64,000 nucleotides of DNA from Flavobacteriales bacterium (GTDB taxonomy: Bacteria; Bacteroidota; Bacteroidia; Flavobacteriales_F; PHOS-HE28). The stretch covers positions 513,001-577,000 of the forward strand of contig JADJQW010000003.1 of assembly GCA_016712535.1 (NCBI GenBank). Reading direction: 5' to 3'. The notes beneath the pieces are model-generated. The model did not search any database, was not told the DNA's origin, and saw nothing but the letters and a program-made list of their open reading frames with translations. Shown here piece by piece: positions 34,490 to 44,400 of this stretch. A program made the translations under genes and the position numbers. Numbering within the stretch: position 1 is the stretch's first letter; each line of letters begins with the position of its first letter.

Positions 34490-36715
34490 CTAGCGTGCCT
34501 TGAGCTTCACGAATTGGAACTTGCCGTATTTCTCCGTGTTCTGGTAATCGCCCTGGTAGCGAGGTCCCTGTACGAGGTGGTTCACGGCTTCGAGCATGAG
34601 CTTGTTCGGGTCGCTGCCGCGGGCCTGGACAGCCTCTACCAGTCGCTTGCGGGCATCTTCCATGCGCTGCTTGCTCAGGTTCTCGTTGGTGCCGAAGGTC
34701 TTGGTGGGCACTTTCGAGGCACTGCCATCGATCACGATGCGGGCCTCGCCTTTCTCGGCGATCAGCTTCACCACCACATCGATGAACTGCACCCAGCGCG
34801 CTTCGCTCTGGTCGATGTCCTTCACGTTGTACGCGTAGTACTTGGCGAATTCATCCGCATAGCTGGCATCGGGCGCCACATGCTTGCCGGTCTTCTCCTT
34901 CTCCTTCTCGGCGTCGGTCTTCGGACGTTCCTTGCCGGTTACCGGATCCTTGATCATCTCCGTGCCATCAGCAATGCCCTCTTTCGGCTTGACGGGTTCG
35001 CCCTTCTCCTTCTTGCCGGGAGGCGATCCCTTCGGCAGGTCCACGATGCTGGCAGGACCGCCAAGGGAGACCGGAGCGAGGTAGATCTCCTTGTTGATCT
35101 CCTGATAGGAGCTCTCGCACTCCACGAAGATGTCCTCCGTGTGCACCGTCTTGTCGTTCACGCGGTAATCGAGGTTGTATTCGCGGCAGGGCGGGAGGAT
35201 CGCCACGTATACGCCATCGCGCTGGCGCGGCTTATAGGTCTTCACCTCGCCAGTGGTCTTGTCGGTCACGTAGAGGATGGTGCTCGGAGGCAATTCCTCG
35301 CCGGGTGCCGGGATGATGTACCCCTTGAGCACGGCCAACCCTTCGGATTCCATCTCGCTAGGCAGGTCCACGAAGTAGATGTCCTTCTCGCCGAATCCGC
35401 CGATCTGGTCGCTGCTGAAGTAGCCGCGGCGACCGTCAGCGGTGGTGATGAAGAAGACATCGTCATCGACGGTGTTCAGCGGGTAGCCCAGGTTCACCGG
35501 CGGGGTCCAGGTGCCGTCGTCCTGCTGTTCGGTCTGGAAGATGTCGAAGCCCCCCATGCTGTTGTGGCCGATGCTGCTGAAGTACATGGTGCGGCCGTTG
35601 GGATGGATGAACACGCCGTCTTCGTCGTAGGCGGTGTTCACCACGTTGCCCACGTTCTGGGCCTTGCTCCATTGGCCATTCGGCAGGCGCACCACGCGAT
35701 AGATGTCGCGGCCGCCTTGCCCGCCCGGACGATTGCTGATGAAATAGAAGGTGTTGCCATCGGCCGTAAGGGCGCCATGCGTTTCCCAAGAGCGCGTGTT
35801 GATGTCGCTGCTCATGAGGACGGGGTCCGTCCACACCTCACCGACCAGCTTGCTCTCGTAGATATTGCCATCACCGCCATCATCGCGGTAGATGTAGAGC
35901 GTCTGTCCATCGGCGGCCACGTTCACGCTGGCCAGGTGACCTGCGCCGCTGGGGTTGATGTTGAGGAGTTCCGGGGTCTGCCAGTTGCCTTCGCGGTCCT
36001 TGTAGCTCACGTAGATGTTCTCATAGGGCATGCCCGCGATGGGATCCAGCACGCTCTTGTTCGAGCTATCGGGGCGCACCCGCCGAGAGGTGTAGAACAG
36101 GGCGTTGCCATCGACGGAAAGCACAGGGCTGAAATCGGGATGGTCGTTGTTGACCACGGGGCCCACATTGCTCACCTGGTACCCCAGCGGATTCTTGCGC
36201 AGTTCGCGGGCGTTCGCGGTCTGTTCCTTGCCACGCACGGCCAGCGGGCGGATGGCATGGCGCGCATCGACGCCGTCGAGGAACTTCTGGTAGAAGAGAT
36301 CAGCCTTGTCGAAGTTCTCATTGAGGTGGTAGGCCCTGCCCAGGTAGTAGTCCACTTCCACTGGAGCGTTGGTCTCGCGAGGGTCGAAGGGGTCGTAGCC
36401 AGCGGTGTTGAAGCCGCCATAGTTCCCTCCCTTGCGCAGCGTGGATGCCTTCTCCAGGTATGGAAGCGCCTTCGCCTTCTGGTTGAAGGAGCTGAAATAG
36501 CTCAGGCCCAGCCGATAATTCAGGTTGGCATTATCCGGCTGCTCGGTCACAAGCTCCTTCCAGATCTCTGCGGCCTGGTTATAGAGCTTCTCCTCCATCA
36601 GCTTCGAGGCCTCCTCGAACTTCCAGTTGAAAGTGGTATTGCCTCCTTGGGCCATTGACACCGTTGAGAGCACGGAGAATGCGGCGGCGAGAAGACTGCG
36701 GTAGCGTGGGATCAT
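34490..36715 (-). CDS. Outer-membrane-associated TPR/PD40-propeller/OmpA-like protein (PorE-like architecture)
   Basis: A 741-residue protein with a signal peptide (ending VSMAQG). Residues about 25-110 are TPR-like (FEEASKLMEEKLYNQAAEIW). Residues about 190-440 contain PD40/WD40-like propeller strands such as FSPVLSVDGNALFYTS and TMYFSSIGHNSMGGFDIF. A carboxypeptidase-regulatory-like beta domain follows (GYIIPAPGEELPPST), then a Lys/Glu/Pro-rich linker and a C-terminal OmpA-like domain (ARIVIDGSASKVPTKTFGTN). This order is that of PorE, the T9SS peptidoglycan-linking protein, but homologues of other function exist. A hairpin terminator follows the gene. Confidence 0.82.
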   Translation of the reverse strand: MIPRYRSLLAAAFSVLSTVSMAQGGNTTFNWKFEEASKLMEEKLYNQAAEIWKELVTEQPDNANLNYRLGLSYFSSFNQKAKALPYLEKASTLRKGGNYGGFNTAGYDPFDPRETNAPVEVDYYLGRAYHLNENFDKADLFYQKFLDGVDARHAIRPLAVRGKEQTANARELRKNPLGYQVSNVGPVVNNDHPDFSPVLSVDGNALFYTSRRVRPDSSNKSVLDPIAGMPYENIYVSYKDREGNWQTPELLNINPSGAGHLASVNVAADGQTLYIYRDDGGDGNIYESKLVGEVWTDPVLMSSDINTRSWETHGALTADGNTFYFISNRPGGQGGRDIYRVVRLPNGQWSKAQNVGNVVNTAYDEDGVFIHPNGRTMYFSSIGHNSMGGFDIFQTEQQDDGTWTPPVNLGYPLNTVDDDVFFITTADGRRGYFSSDQIGGFGEKDIYFVDLPSEMESEGLAVLKGYIIPAPGEELPPSTILYVTDKTTGEVKTYKPRQRDGVYVAILPPCREYNLDYRVNDKTVHTEDIFVECESSYQEINKEIYLAPVSLGGPASIVDLPKGSPPGKKEKGEPVKPKEGIADGTEMIKDPVTGKERPKTDAEKEKEKTGKHVAPDASYADEFAKYYAYNVKDIDQSEARWVQFIDVVVKLIAEKGEARIVIDGSASKVPTKTFGTNENLSKQRMEDARKRLVEAVQARGSDPNKLMLEAVNHLVQGPRYQGDYQNTEKYGKFQFVKLKAR

Positions 36716-36748
36716 CGGCTTGGCGCGTTCGGTTCTGGGGAATTGGGG

Positions 36749-36756
36749 CTAAAGTA
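36749..36756 (-). promoter_or_regulatory. -7-like promoter element
   Basis: TACTTTAG on the minus strand is one mismatch from TAnnTTTG and lies 33 bases before the ATG at 36715. It stands in the only 65-base gap between this gene and the E2 gene. Confidence 0.45.
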
Positions 36757-36780
36757 GAATTTATCCCTTGGCCGCTATGG

Positions 36781-38124
36781 TCACCATGGCTGATCGACGG
36801 ACCAGGCCTCCAGGATGTCCGCAACGCGTCGAACGAAGCGGCCTCCCAAAGCGCCATCCACCACGCGATGGTCATAGCTATGGCTCAGGAACATCTGGTG
36901 GCGGATGCCGATCATATCGCCGGTCGGGGTCTCGATCACCGCTGGCTTCTTGCGGATGGCCCCGGTGGCCATGATCGCAACTTGGGGTTGGTTGATGACC
37001 GGGGTGCCGAGCACATTCCCGAAGGTGCCCACGTTCGTCACGGTGTAGGTGCCTCCGGCCACCTCATCGGGGAGCAGTTTGCCGGCACGCGCCCGGTTGG
37101 CCAGGTCATTCACCCGCTTGGCAAGGCCTACCAGGTTCAGCTGGTCGGCGTTCCTGATCACCGGCACGATCAGGTTGCCCGTTGGGAGTGCCGCCGCCAT
37201 GCCGATGTTGATGTCCTTCTTGCGGATGATGGTGTATCCGTCGACCTGAACGTTCACCATGGGCATCTCCTTGATGGCCTGCACGATGGCCATGATGAAG
37301 ACCGGGGTGAAGGTGAGCTTCTCGCCCTCGCGCTGCTCAAAGGCCTTCTTCACCTTCTCGCGCCAGAGCACCAGGTTGGTGACGTCGGCCTCCACGAAGC
37401 TGGTGACGTGCGGACTGGTCCGCTTGCTCATCACCATGTGGTCGGCGATCAAGCGGCGCATGCGGTCCATCTCGATGAGTTCATCACCTGCGGCGGCGGT
37501 GATTGCAGGGGGGGGCGGAGTTGCTGCGGCAGCGGTTGGGACGGCAGGAGCTTTCGGCGCTGCGGCGATGGGAGCGGGCACGGCTGCTCCGCCACGGGCA
37601 GGCAGGTAATCGAGAATGTCCTTCTTCGTGACGCGGCCACCCTCGCCGGATCCAGCGATGGATTCCAGTTCGGCCATGGACACGCCTTCGCTCTGCGCGA
37701 TGTTGCGGACCAAAGGGCTATAGAACTTGCCGCTCGGACCCGTACGTGCCACCGGGCCAGAACCCTCCACCGGAGCGGGGGCCGCGTGCCCGTTGCTCGC
37801 TGCACCTGCCTTGGCCACGGGCGCCGGTTTCGCTGCTGCAGGCGCCGGTGCAGCAGGAGCGGCAGCGGGAACGCTTGCACCCGCTGCCGCGCCGATGCGT
37901 GCAATGGGCTGGCCCACCTTCACCACATCGCCTTCCTTCACCAGCTGCTCGCTCAGGATGCCGGCCTCGGGCGCAGGCACTTCGCTGTCCACCTTGTCGG
38001 TGGCGATCTCCACGATCGGTTCGTCGGCGGCAACGGCATCGCCGGGCTTCTTCAGCCATTTGGTGATGGTGGCCTCGGCGACGCTCTCGCCCATCTTGGG
38101 CAGCAGGATCTCGATCTGGGACAT
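36781..38124 (-). CDS. 2-oxoacid dehydrogenase E2 component (dihydrolipoyl acyltransferase)
   Basis: A 447-residue E2 subunit. Residues 1-78 are the lipoyl domain with Lys44 in EIATDKVDSEV; an Ala/Pro-rich linker, a peripheral subunit-binding domain (SPLVRNIAQSEGVSMAELE) and a second Ala/Pro linker follow; the catalytic domain ends with His419 and Asp423 in SYDHRVVDGALGG. It passes acyl groups to CoA in a pyruvate, 2-oxoglutarate or branched-chain complex; the sequence looks closest to branched-chain E2 but I cannot decide. No E1 or E3 gene is adjacent. ATG 38124 is chosen because the upstream extension to 38154 runs into the promoter. Confidence 0.92.
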   Translation of the reverse strand: MSQIEILLPKMGESVAEATITKWLKKPGDAVAADEPIVEIATDKVDSEVPAPEAGILSEQLVKEGDVVKVGQPIARIGAAAGASVPAAAPAAPAPAAAKPAPVAKAGAASNGHAAPAPVEGSGPVARTGPSGKFYSPLVRNIAQSEGVSMAELESIAGSGEGGRVTKKDILDYLPARGGAAVPAPIAAAPKAPAVPTAAAATPPPPAITAAAGDELIEMDRMRRLIADHMVMSKRTSPHVTSFVEADVTNLVLWREKVKKAFEQREGEKLTFTPVFIMAIVQAIKEMPMVNVQVDGYTIIRKKDINIGMAAALPTGNLIVPVIRNADQLNLVGLAKRVNDLANRARAGKLLPDEVAGGTYTVTNVGTFGNVLGTPVINQPQVAIMATGAIRKKPAVIETPTGDMIGIRHQMFLSHSYDHRVVDGALGGRFVRRVADILEAWSVDQPW

Positions 38125-38151
38125 GGCGCTGGTGCCCGCTTGGGGCGCGGC

Positions 38152-38159
38152 CAAATGTA
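38152..38159 (-). promoter_or_regulatory. -7 promoter element of the E2 gene
   Basis: TACATTTG on the minus strand is a perfect TAnnTTTG, 27 bases before the ATG at 38124. No TTG at -33. Confidence 0.55.
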
Positions 38160-38184
38160 ACCACCTGCCTAACGACCGATCGGG

Positions 38185-40125
38185 CTATTGATCGCCCAGC
38201 TTCCTGAACCCGTTCACCAGCAATTCCAGGTCGTTGATCGGGCTGTAGTCCTTCGCGTATGCGGTGTTGGCCCTTAAGGTCATGGCAGCGGTGGGTGATG
38301 CCACGGTGGGCAGCGGGTCGATGATTCCAGCGCGCAGTTGGGGCAATCGCAGGCTTCGTTCAGCACCCGGTCGATAGCCCACCCAGCTGCGCCGGCCCAG
38401 GAGCACGTTCCATGCATTGCTCAGCAGGCCGGATCCATCAGCCACGAACCAGGCTGCCACCGGCCATCCGACCAGCAATGCCAGCGCCATCACCACATCG
38501 AACAGGCGTTTCGAACGACGGGCGCCATCACCATTCACCGCATGGGGCTCCATGAGGTCCAGGTCGTGCAGGCTCTCCACGCTGTTGGGGCCGATTATGT
38601 GCTCGATGCCGGGCTGCGCGATCTTGACCATCACGCCAGCGTGCCGCAATCCCTCGATGAGCGCGATGATGCGCGCCCATGAAAGATCCTTCGCGCAGAA
38701 CACCACTTCATCGATCCCGTGCTTGCGGATCTTCTTGCGGATGGCCTGGTCGGCATCGTCGGCCAGCACATCCTGCGGATCAAGCTGCTTCTGGCGCCCC
38801 AGGCCGAAGTGCGTTTGCCAGAGCAGCGCAAGGGCGTGCTTGCGCTCATCGGGGCTCCCGATGGCCAGCACGCGTTTCCGGTCGAGGGTGCGCAGGCTGT
38901 ATGGTTTGGTGCGGAGCAGATGCAGCAGGAGCCGCGAGGTGAGGCCAGCCACAAGCGCGGTCCCGGTCCAGAGGCCGATGATCGTCCACTCGAATTCCTG
39001 GAAGATATCCTCGAGGAAGTTGCTCGCTCCGAAGGGCCGGAACCAGAGCAGCAGCCCGATGAAGATCGCTGCAGTCGCCTTGAGCACGTTGATCAGGCGC
39101 ACGGGCAGGTCGTAGCCGCCCACCATGCCGATCACCGCCAAAGAGAGCCCGAAGGGGAGCGCGAGGTCCGTGAGCTGCTGCATGAACAGGCCCTCCTTGC
39201 CCACGAAGAGCGACCAGCCGAAGAGGATGGCCAGGCCCATCAGCGCGTCGGTCATGGGCAGCAAGGCACGGCGCAGGAAGCGCATCACGATGGCGCCGGC
39301 GGCACTCAGGTAGATGCTGCCGGTGATGAGCATGCCCAGCACGTCGGTGCGGCGGCGCGTGAAGTGCTTCTGGGCGAAGATCGCCATGGCGTTGTAGAAC
39401 ACGAACACGTAGTTCACGCTGCTCTTCTTGGTGCTCTCGCCCTTGTAGTGGATGATCCGCGCCTCCGGATAGTACCAGTTCTCGTAGCCGCCCAAGGTGA
39501 TGCGGTAGCTGAGGTCGATGTCCTCTCCGTACATGAAGAAGCTCTCATCGAGCAGGCCCACCTCGTCGAGGGTCTTGCGCCGCAGGAACATGCAGGCACC
39601 GGAGAGGATCTCGATGCGCGCGGCCTCATGCTCGGGCAGGTGGCCGAGGTGGTAGCGGCCGAAGACGCGGCTTCGAGGGAACAGGCGCGTGAGGCCGATG
39701 ATCTTGTAGAAGGCCACGGCCGGCGTCGGCAGCCCGCGCTTGCTCTCCGGCAGGAAGTGGCCGGTGCCATCGATCATGCGCACGCCGAGGCCGCCCGCCT
39801 TCGGATGCGCATCGAGGAATGCGAGCACTTTGCGGAAGACGTCCTCGCCCACCACCGTGTCGGGGTTGAGCAAGAGGACATGCTCACCGATGCTGGCGCG
39901 GATGGCCTGGTTGTTCGCGCGGCTGAAGCCCACGTTCTCCGCATTCGCGATCAGCCTCACCAGCGGGAATTTCTCGCGCACCATCTCCACGCTGCCGTCG
40001 GTGCTCTGGTTGTCCACCACGAACACCTCGCCGTTGATGCCCTCCAGCGCCTTGAACACCGTGCGCAGGCATTGCTCCAGGTACGCCCGCACGTTGTAGT
40101 TGACGATGATGACGCTGAGCTTCAT
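38185..40125 (-). CDS. Family 2 glycosyltransferase with membrane and sugar-transferase-like C-terminus
   Basis: A 646-residue membrane protein. Residues 1 to about 250 are a GT2 domain (LSVIIVNYNVRAYLEQCL, VVDNQSTDGSVEM, LLLNPDTVV, GEDIDLSYRI). Residues about 270-400 hold four or five helices. A Rossmann-like segment follows (RVLAIGSPDERKHAL ... GIDEVVFCAKDLSW), then a degenerate sugar-phosphate transferase-like end (RRSKRLFDVVMALALL, WNVLLGRRSWVGYRPG). Architecture suggests adding sugars to a polyisoprenoid- or lipid-linked glycan at the inner membrane. ATG 40125 begins the GT2 fold. Confidence 0.85.
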   Translation of the reverse strand: MKLSVIIVNYNVRAYLEQCLRTVFKALEGINGEVFVVDNQSTDGSVEMVREKFPLVRLIANAENVGFSRANNQAIRASIGEHVLLLNPDTVVGEDVFRKVLAFLDAHPKAGGLGVRMIDGTGHFLPESKRGLPTPAVAFYKIIGLTRLFPRSRVFGRYHLGHLPEHEAARIEILSGACMFLRRKTLDEVGLLDESFFMYGEDIDLSYRITLGGYENWYYPEARIIHYKGESTKKSSVNYVFVFYNAMAIFAQKHFTRRRTDVLGMLITGSIYLSAAGAIVMRFLRRALLPMTDALMGLAILFGWSLFVGKEGLFMQQLTDLALPFGLSLAVIGMVGGYDLPVRLINVLKATAAIFIGLLLWFRPFGASNFLEDIFQEFEWTIIGLWTGTALVAGLTSRLLLHLLRTKPYSLRTLDRKRVLAIGSPDERKHALALLWQTHFGLGRQKQLDPQDVLADDADQAIRKKIRKHGIDEVVFCAKDLSWARIIALIEGLRHAGVMVKIAQPGIEHIIGPNSVESLHDLDLMEPHAVNGDGARRSKRLFDVVMALALLVGWPVAAWFVADGSGLLSNAWNVLLGRRSWVGYRPGAERSLRLPQLRAGIIDPLPTVASPTAAMTLRANTAYAKDYSPINDLELLVNGFRKLGDQ

Positions 40126-40197
40126 CGGTGTGCGGCGATCGGTATCCAACGATGGGAAGGCTTGTGCCTGAACTTGTGCATCCCAGGCTGCGGGCTG

Positions 40198-40250
40198 CGG
40201 GCCCCGGGCTGCGCAGCGCTCTCAGCACACGTTGCGCAGCCCGGGGCCCG
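40198..40250. terminator. Strong GC-rich inverted repeat between recR and the glycosyltransferase gene
   Basis: Arms 40198-40218 and 40230-40250 are inverted copies (CGGGCCCCGGGCTGCGCA core) with one mismatch and an 11-base loop. It lies 48 bases after the recR stop (minus strand), so it could end recR transcription, though no T tract follows. It may equally be a member of a dispersed palindromic repeat family; one arm core is itself repeated nearby (GGCTGCGGGC). Confidence 0.5.
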
Positions 40251-40297
40251 AGGCCCTTGGCCCGAAGCATTTCCACCAAGCCATGCCAATTCCTCGA

Positions 40298-40936
40298 TCA
40301 TCGTTTCATCAATTGCTCGTAAGGCTTCCGGTCCACGATGCTCCGGCCGAGGGTGGCTTCATCGGCCTGATCCAGGTTCGATCCCACGCTGATGCCGCGC
40401 GCAATGGTGGTGACCAGCACGCCCATCTCGTTCAAGCGGCGGTTCAGGTAGAAGGCCGTGGTATCGCCCTCCAGGGTGCCGCCGAGCGCAAGCACCACCT
40501 CTTTCACCCGCGCTTCGTCCGATGCAGCGCTTCCCTGGCGCACGCGATCGAACAGTTCCGTAGCATTCAGTTCGTCGGGGCCGATGCCTTCCATGGGGCT
40601 GATCACGCCGCCCAGAACGTGGTACAGGCCATTGAATTGCCGCGTGGCCTCGATCGCGATCACATCGCGGATGTCCTCCACCACGCAGATCAGTCCGCTG
40701 TCGCGGCGCGGGTCGCGGCAGATGGCGCATTGCTCCTCATCGCTGATATTGCAGCACACGGTGCAGCGGCGCAGCTCCTCGCGCATGCGGCGGATGGCCT
40801 CGGTGAAGCGCGCCACCTCCTGCGGCTCGCGGCGCAGCAGCTCCAAGGCCAGCCGCATGGCCGTGCGCCGGCCGATGCCGGGCAGGGTGGCCAATTGGTC
40901 AACGGCGTGGTCGAGCAGGGCGGAGGAGAGAGGCAT
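40298..40936 (-). CDS. recR: Recombination mediator protein RecR
   Basis: A 212-residue protein that helps RecO load RecA at gaps. It has the N-terminal HhH (LATLPGIGRRTAMRLAL), the four-Cys zinc finger CTVCCNISDEEQCAIC, the Toprim domain (ICVVEDIRDVIAIE, YHVLGG) and the C-terminal Walker B-like end. The start MPLSSALLDHAVDQL at 40936 fits the family; a near-consensus -7 box (TTCCTTTG, 40963-40956) lies 20 bases upstream, so the longer frame to 41020 is not used. Confidence 0.94.
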   Translation of the reverse strand: MPLSSALLDHAVDQLATLPGIGRRTAMRLALELLRREPQEVARFTEAIRRMREELRRCTVCCNISDEEQCAICRDPRRDSGLICVVEDIRDVIAIEATRQFNGLYHVLGGVISPMEGIGPDELNATELFDRVRQGSAASDEARVKEVVLALGGTLEGDTTAFYLNRRLNEMGVLVTTIARGISVGSNLDQADEATLGRSIVDRKPYEQLMKR

Positions 40937-41016
40937 GGCGCGAGGCGGTCGCGGGCAAAGGAAGCGCAAGGTTCGCGAGTGACCGTGGCCAGGCAAGAAG
41001 AGGATGTACCCGGCCC

Positions 41017-41469
41017 TCACCCTTCCCGCCGCTCCATGTCCACGTGCGGTATCCCATCCTCCAGGTACTCATCGCTCACGGCGCAGTAGCCATGCTTCGC
41101 GTAGAAGGCCTGCAGGTGCGATTGCGCAGAGAGCTTCGAGCGCTTCGATCCGTAGCGCTGCTCAATCTCCTCCAAGGCGAATCGCATCAGCGCATGCGCG
41201 ATGCCCTTGGCCCGATGCGCTTCATGCACCGCCACGCGGCCTATCCGGGGCAATCCGTCGTCAGCTGGCGGAAGGATGCGAGCGCAGGCGATCAAGGCGC
41301 CATCGGCGGTGCGGCCGAGCAGGTGCAGCGCCTCCAGGTCGAGGCCATCGAGCTCGGGGTATGGGCAATGCTGCTCCACCACGAACACATCGATGCGCAG
41401 CTTCAGCAGGTCATGCAGCTCGCGTGTGCTGAGCCGATCGAAGGACTTAATGCAGAAGGTGGTGCTCAT
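41017..41469 (-). CDS. ElaA-like GNAT N-acetyltransferase
   Basis: A 150-residue GNAT protein. It has LRIDVFVVEQHCPYPELDG typical of ElaA, the acetyl-CoA loop VHEAHRAKGIAHALM and the end GIPHVDMERR. The acceptor is unknown. Its start overlaps the helicase-nuclease stop by four bases, so it is translated with it. Confidence 0.88.
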   Translation of the reverse strand: MSTTFCIKSFDRLSTRELHDLLKLRIDVFVVEQHCPYPELDGLDLEALHLLGRTADGALIACARILPPADDGLPRIGRVAVHEAHRAKGIAHALMRFALEEIEQRYGSKRSKLSAQSHLQAFYAKHGYCAVSDEYLEDGIPHVDMERREG

Positions 41470-44400
41470 CGCGGATGCACGGTTTCAACCTGGCCATTGC
41501 GGGTGTACAGGAGGGCGCCTTCCACCTGGGCGAAGCCGAGCGCGCCCAAGAGCTCCATGTAGCCGCGCACTTGGTCGTGGTGGCTCTGCGACGGCGCTCC
41601 GGTCTTGATATCGAGCACACGCGCGGCCTTCCCGTCGATCACGATGCGGTCAGGGCGCAGCGCATGGCCGTCGGCTGTGATGATGGTGGCCTCATTGCGG
41701 ATGGTGAGGCCGGGCTTGAACCATGGCGCAAGCGCGGCCGATCGCAGCAAGGGCTCGAGCCGCTCGCGCAGCACAGCGGCTTCTTCATCTTCCACGGCGT
41801 CTTCGCGCAGCATGGCCTGCAGCGCGGCAGGGAGGTCCGTCGCGACGCTGACGCGGCTGAGCGCATCATGCACCAGGTTGCCGAAGCGGCGCAAGGGATC
41901 GGGATCGGCGGGGTCCCAGTCGGCCGGCGCCTCGAAGCGCAGCGGGAGATCCTGCGCAGCGTTCCCGACGGATGGACGCAGCATTTCCGGCATCGTGTCC
42001 TCTGCCTGATGCCAAGGCGCCGATCGCCCCCCGCTCATGAATCGGTCCGCGCTCTGCTGCGGGGCCAGCCATGCGATGAGCTGCTTGGTAACCGGGTCGG
42101 CGCGATCGGATTTGGCCAATGCGTAAAGGCGCTGCTTGGGCCGCGTGAAGGCGACGTAGAGCAAGTTGAGTTCATCCAGGAGCTTCAGGCCATCTTCCTC
42201 CACGAGTTCCGGAAGGCCGAGCTCGCTCATCGGTTTGCCTGTTTCGATCAGCGCATAGGGCAGCTCGGTGATCTCAGAACTTACGTCGATCCACTGGCGC
42301 TCTTTGTTGTTGCCCCCGCTGTGCATCTGCGTGGTGGGCACGATCACCACCGGGAACTCCAGGCCCTTCGCCTTGTGGATGGTCATGACCTGGATGGAGT
42401 CGCGCGAAGCGGAGGCCGCCGCTGCACGTTCACCGCCCTTGCGCTCCCAATGCTCCAGGAAGGCGGTGATGTCCTGCCCGTGCTGCAAGCCGAAGTCGTG
42501 CGCTTCATCGAGCAAGGCGAGCAGCTGGCCATCGAGCGCGGGATCGAGGCCGAGTGCGCTCGCGAGGGCTTCCATCAATGCGGTGAGCGTGGTGCGCAGC
42601 CTTGGGCCGCCATGTTCACGGAGCCATAGATCGATGCGCTCGAGCGCGATGCCCTTGCGCGACTCCGGGAAGGGATCCACGGTGGCCGCACCCGCAGGCG
42701 CGTTGATCCGGGCCATGCGCTGCAAGGCACGCGCGGCAGCGCTCTCATCGCGCCGATGAAGCACATGCAGGAGGTCGATGATCAGCTGCGCCGATTCGCT
42801 GCCCGCCAATTTGCCGCCATCGGGGGAGCTCACTTGGTAGCCCTGCACCTTCAAGGCTTCCACGCAGCGCGCACCGACGCTCTTGCTGCGCACCAGCACG
42901 GCGATGTCGCCCGGCAGGAAGCCATCGTCGAGGGCTTCTTTCACGGAGTCCACGAGGTGTTTGGCCACTGCTTCCTCGGCCTCTTCGCCCTTCACTTCCG
43001 GTGGGAGCACCTGCACATTCACCAGGCCTTCCTCGGTGCGGAAGGGAGCTTGTTCCTGGGCCACGTATGCGTTGCGCAACGATTCGGGCAGGATCGCTGG
43101 CAAGGCATCGAAGAGCGCGTTGTTGAAGTTGACGATGGTGGCGGAGGAACGCCGATTGGCCACGAGCCGGTCGCCTTCGACGTAGTTGCGGCGGATCGCT
43201 TCCTCCCGCTCTGCCGCCAGCGGTCCATCGTCGCGCCCGTGCAGCGCGGGGAATCGGGTGAGCAATTGCGCCTCTCCATTGCGCCAACGGTAGATGGCCT
43301 GTTTGGCATCGCCCACGATGAAGGCGCTGCCGCCCTTGCCCAAGGCGTTGTCGATGAGCGGCAGCAGGCATTCCCATTGCAGCAGGCTCGTATCCTGGAA
43401 TTCGTCGATGAGGAAGTGCAGGTAACGCTCGCCCACGCGCTCGAGGATCCATGGCGCAGGCTCGTCGCGCACCACTTCGGCCACGCGGCGGGTGAGGTCG
43501 CTGAAGAAGGCCACGCCATCATCGTGCTTGAGCTGTTCCAGATGACGGCTCAGCTCATGAAGGGCGAAGGCCGTTGGCAGCTCACGCCGGATCGCGCGCA
43601 GCAGGAAGCAGCGCCGCTGGCCGGAATCCAAGGTGGCTTGTGCATGCGCGAAGGCGCTCTTCAACCCATCAGCAACGCTGCCGATGCGGCTCCTGTCACC
43701 AGCATCGGCCTTCCCGCTGTGCAAGGCATCCTTGCCGATGGCCTTCGTGGCGCTTTTGCCCTCATTGATCCATTCGGAATCGAAGCCGGCGATCTTGCGC
43801 AGGTAATTCGGAATGCCTTTGGTGCCTTCGGCCCAGGCATCATCCGGAACGCCTGCGCTCTCCATCACCGCCAATGCCGCCTTACCGGCCGCGCGGATGC
43901 GCTCACGCTCTGCACGCATCCCGTCAAGCAATTCCTTCGCTATGCGCATCGCGCTGTGCGCATCGAGCCGGCTCAGCGCCTCAAGCGGCTTGATGGATCG
44001 CTCCTTCTCGAGTTCGTGGATCAGCGCGCGCAGGCGGTCCGCGGGGTCCCAGCGCGCATTATCCTCGAGCAACTGCTCACAAGCCTGCACCAGCAGGCGC
44101 GTCACTTCCTCATTGGTCCCTGCTTCCGCGATCAGCGCGTCCACGGCGCGGTCGTGGTACCAGCCGGTATCGGTGGTCATGCGCAGTGATTGATCCAATC
44201 GCAGGTCGCGCGCGAAGGGCCGGGCCACGCGCCGCGTGAAGGCATCGATGGTGCTGATGGCCACATCGCCATAATGGTGCAGCATGTGCCGCAGCACGGC
44301 ATCGGCCCGGCGCGCGACCTCCTCGCGCGTGGCACCGCTCGTTGCTTCGAGCGCCTGCATCACATCGGCCATGTGGCCTTCCGCCAGGTCCAGCGCGCTC

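Noticed and set aside
34361..36658. A 765-residue rightward frame opposite the OmpA/PD40 gene
   Set aside because: Antisense shadow; the leftward protein has a signal peptide, promoter, terminator and recognisable domains.
38125..38154. N-terminal extension of the E2 protein
   Set aside because: It would start within the TACATTTG box; the lipoyl domain begins at ATG 38124.
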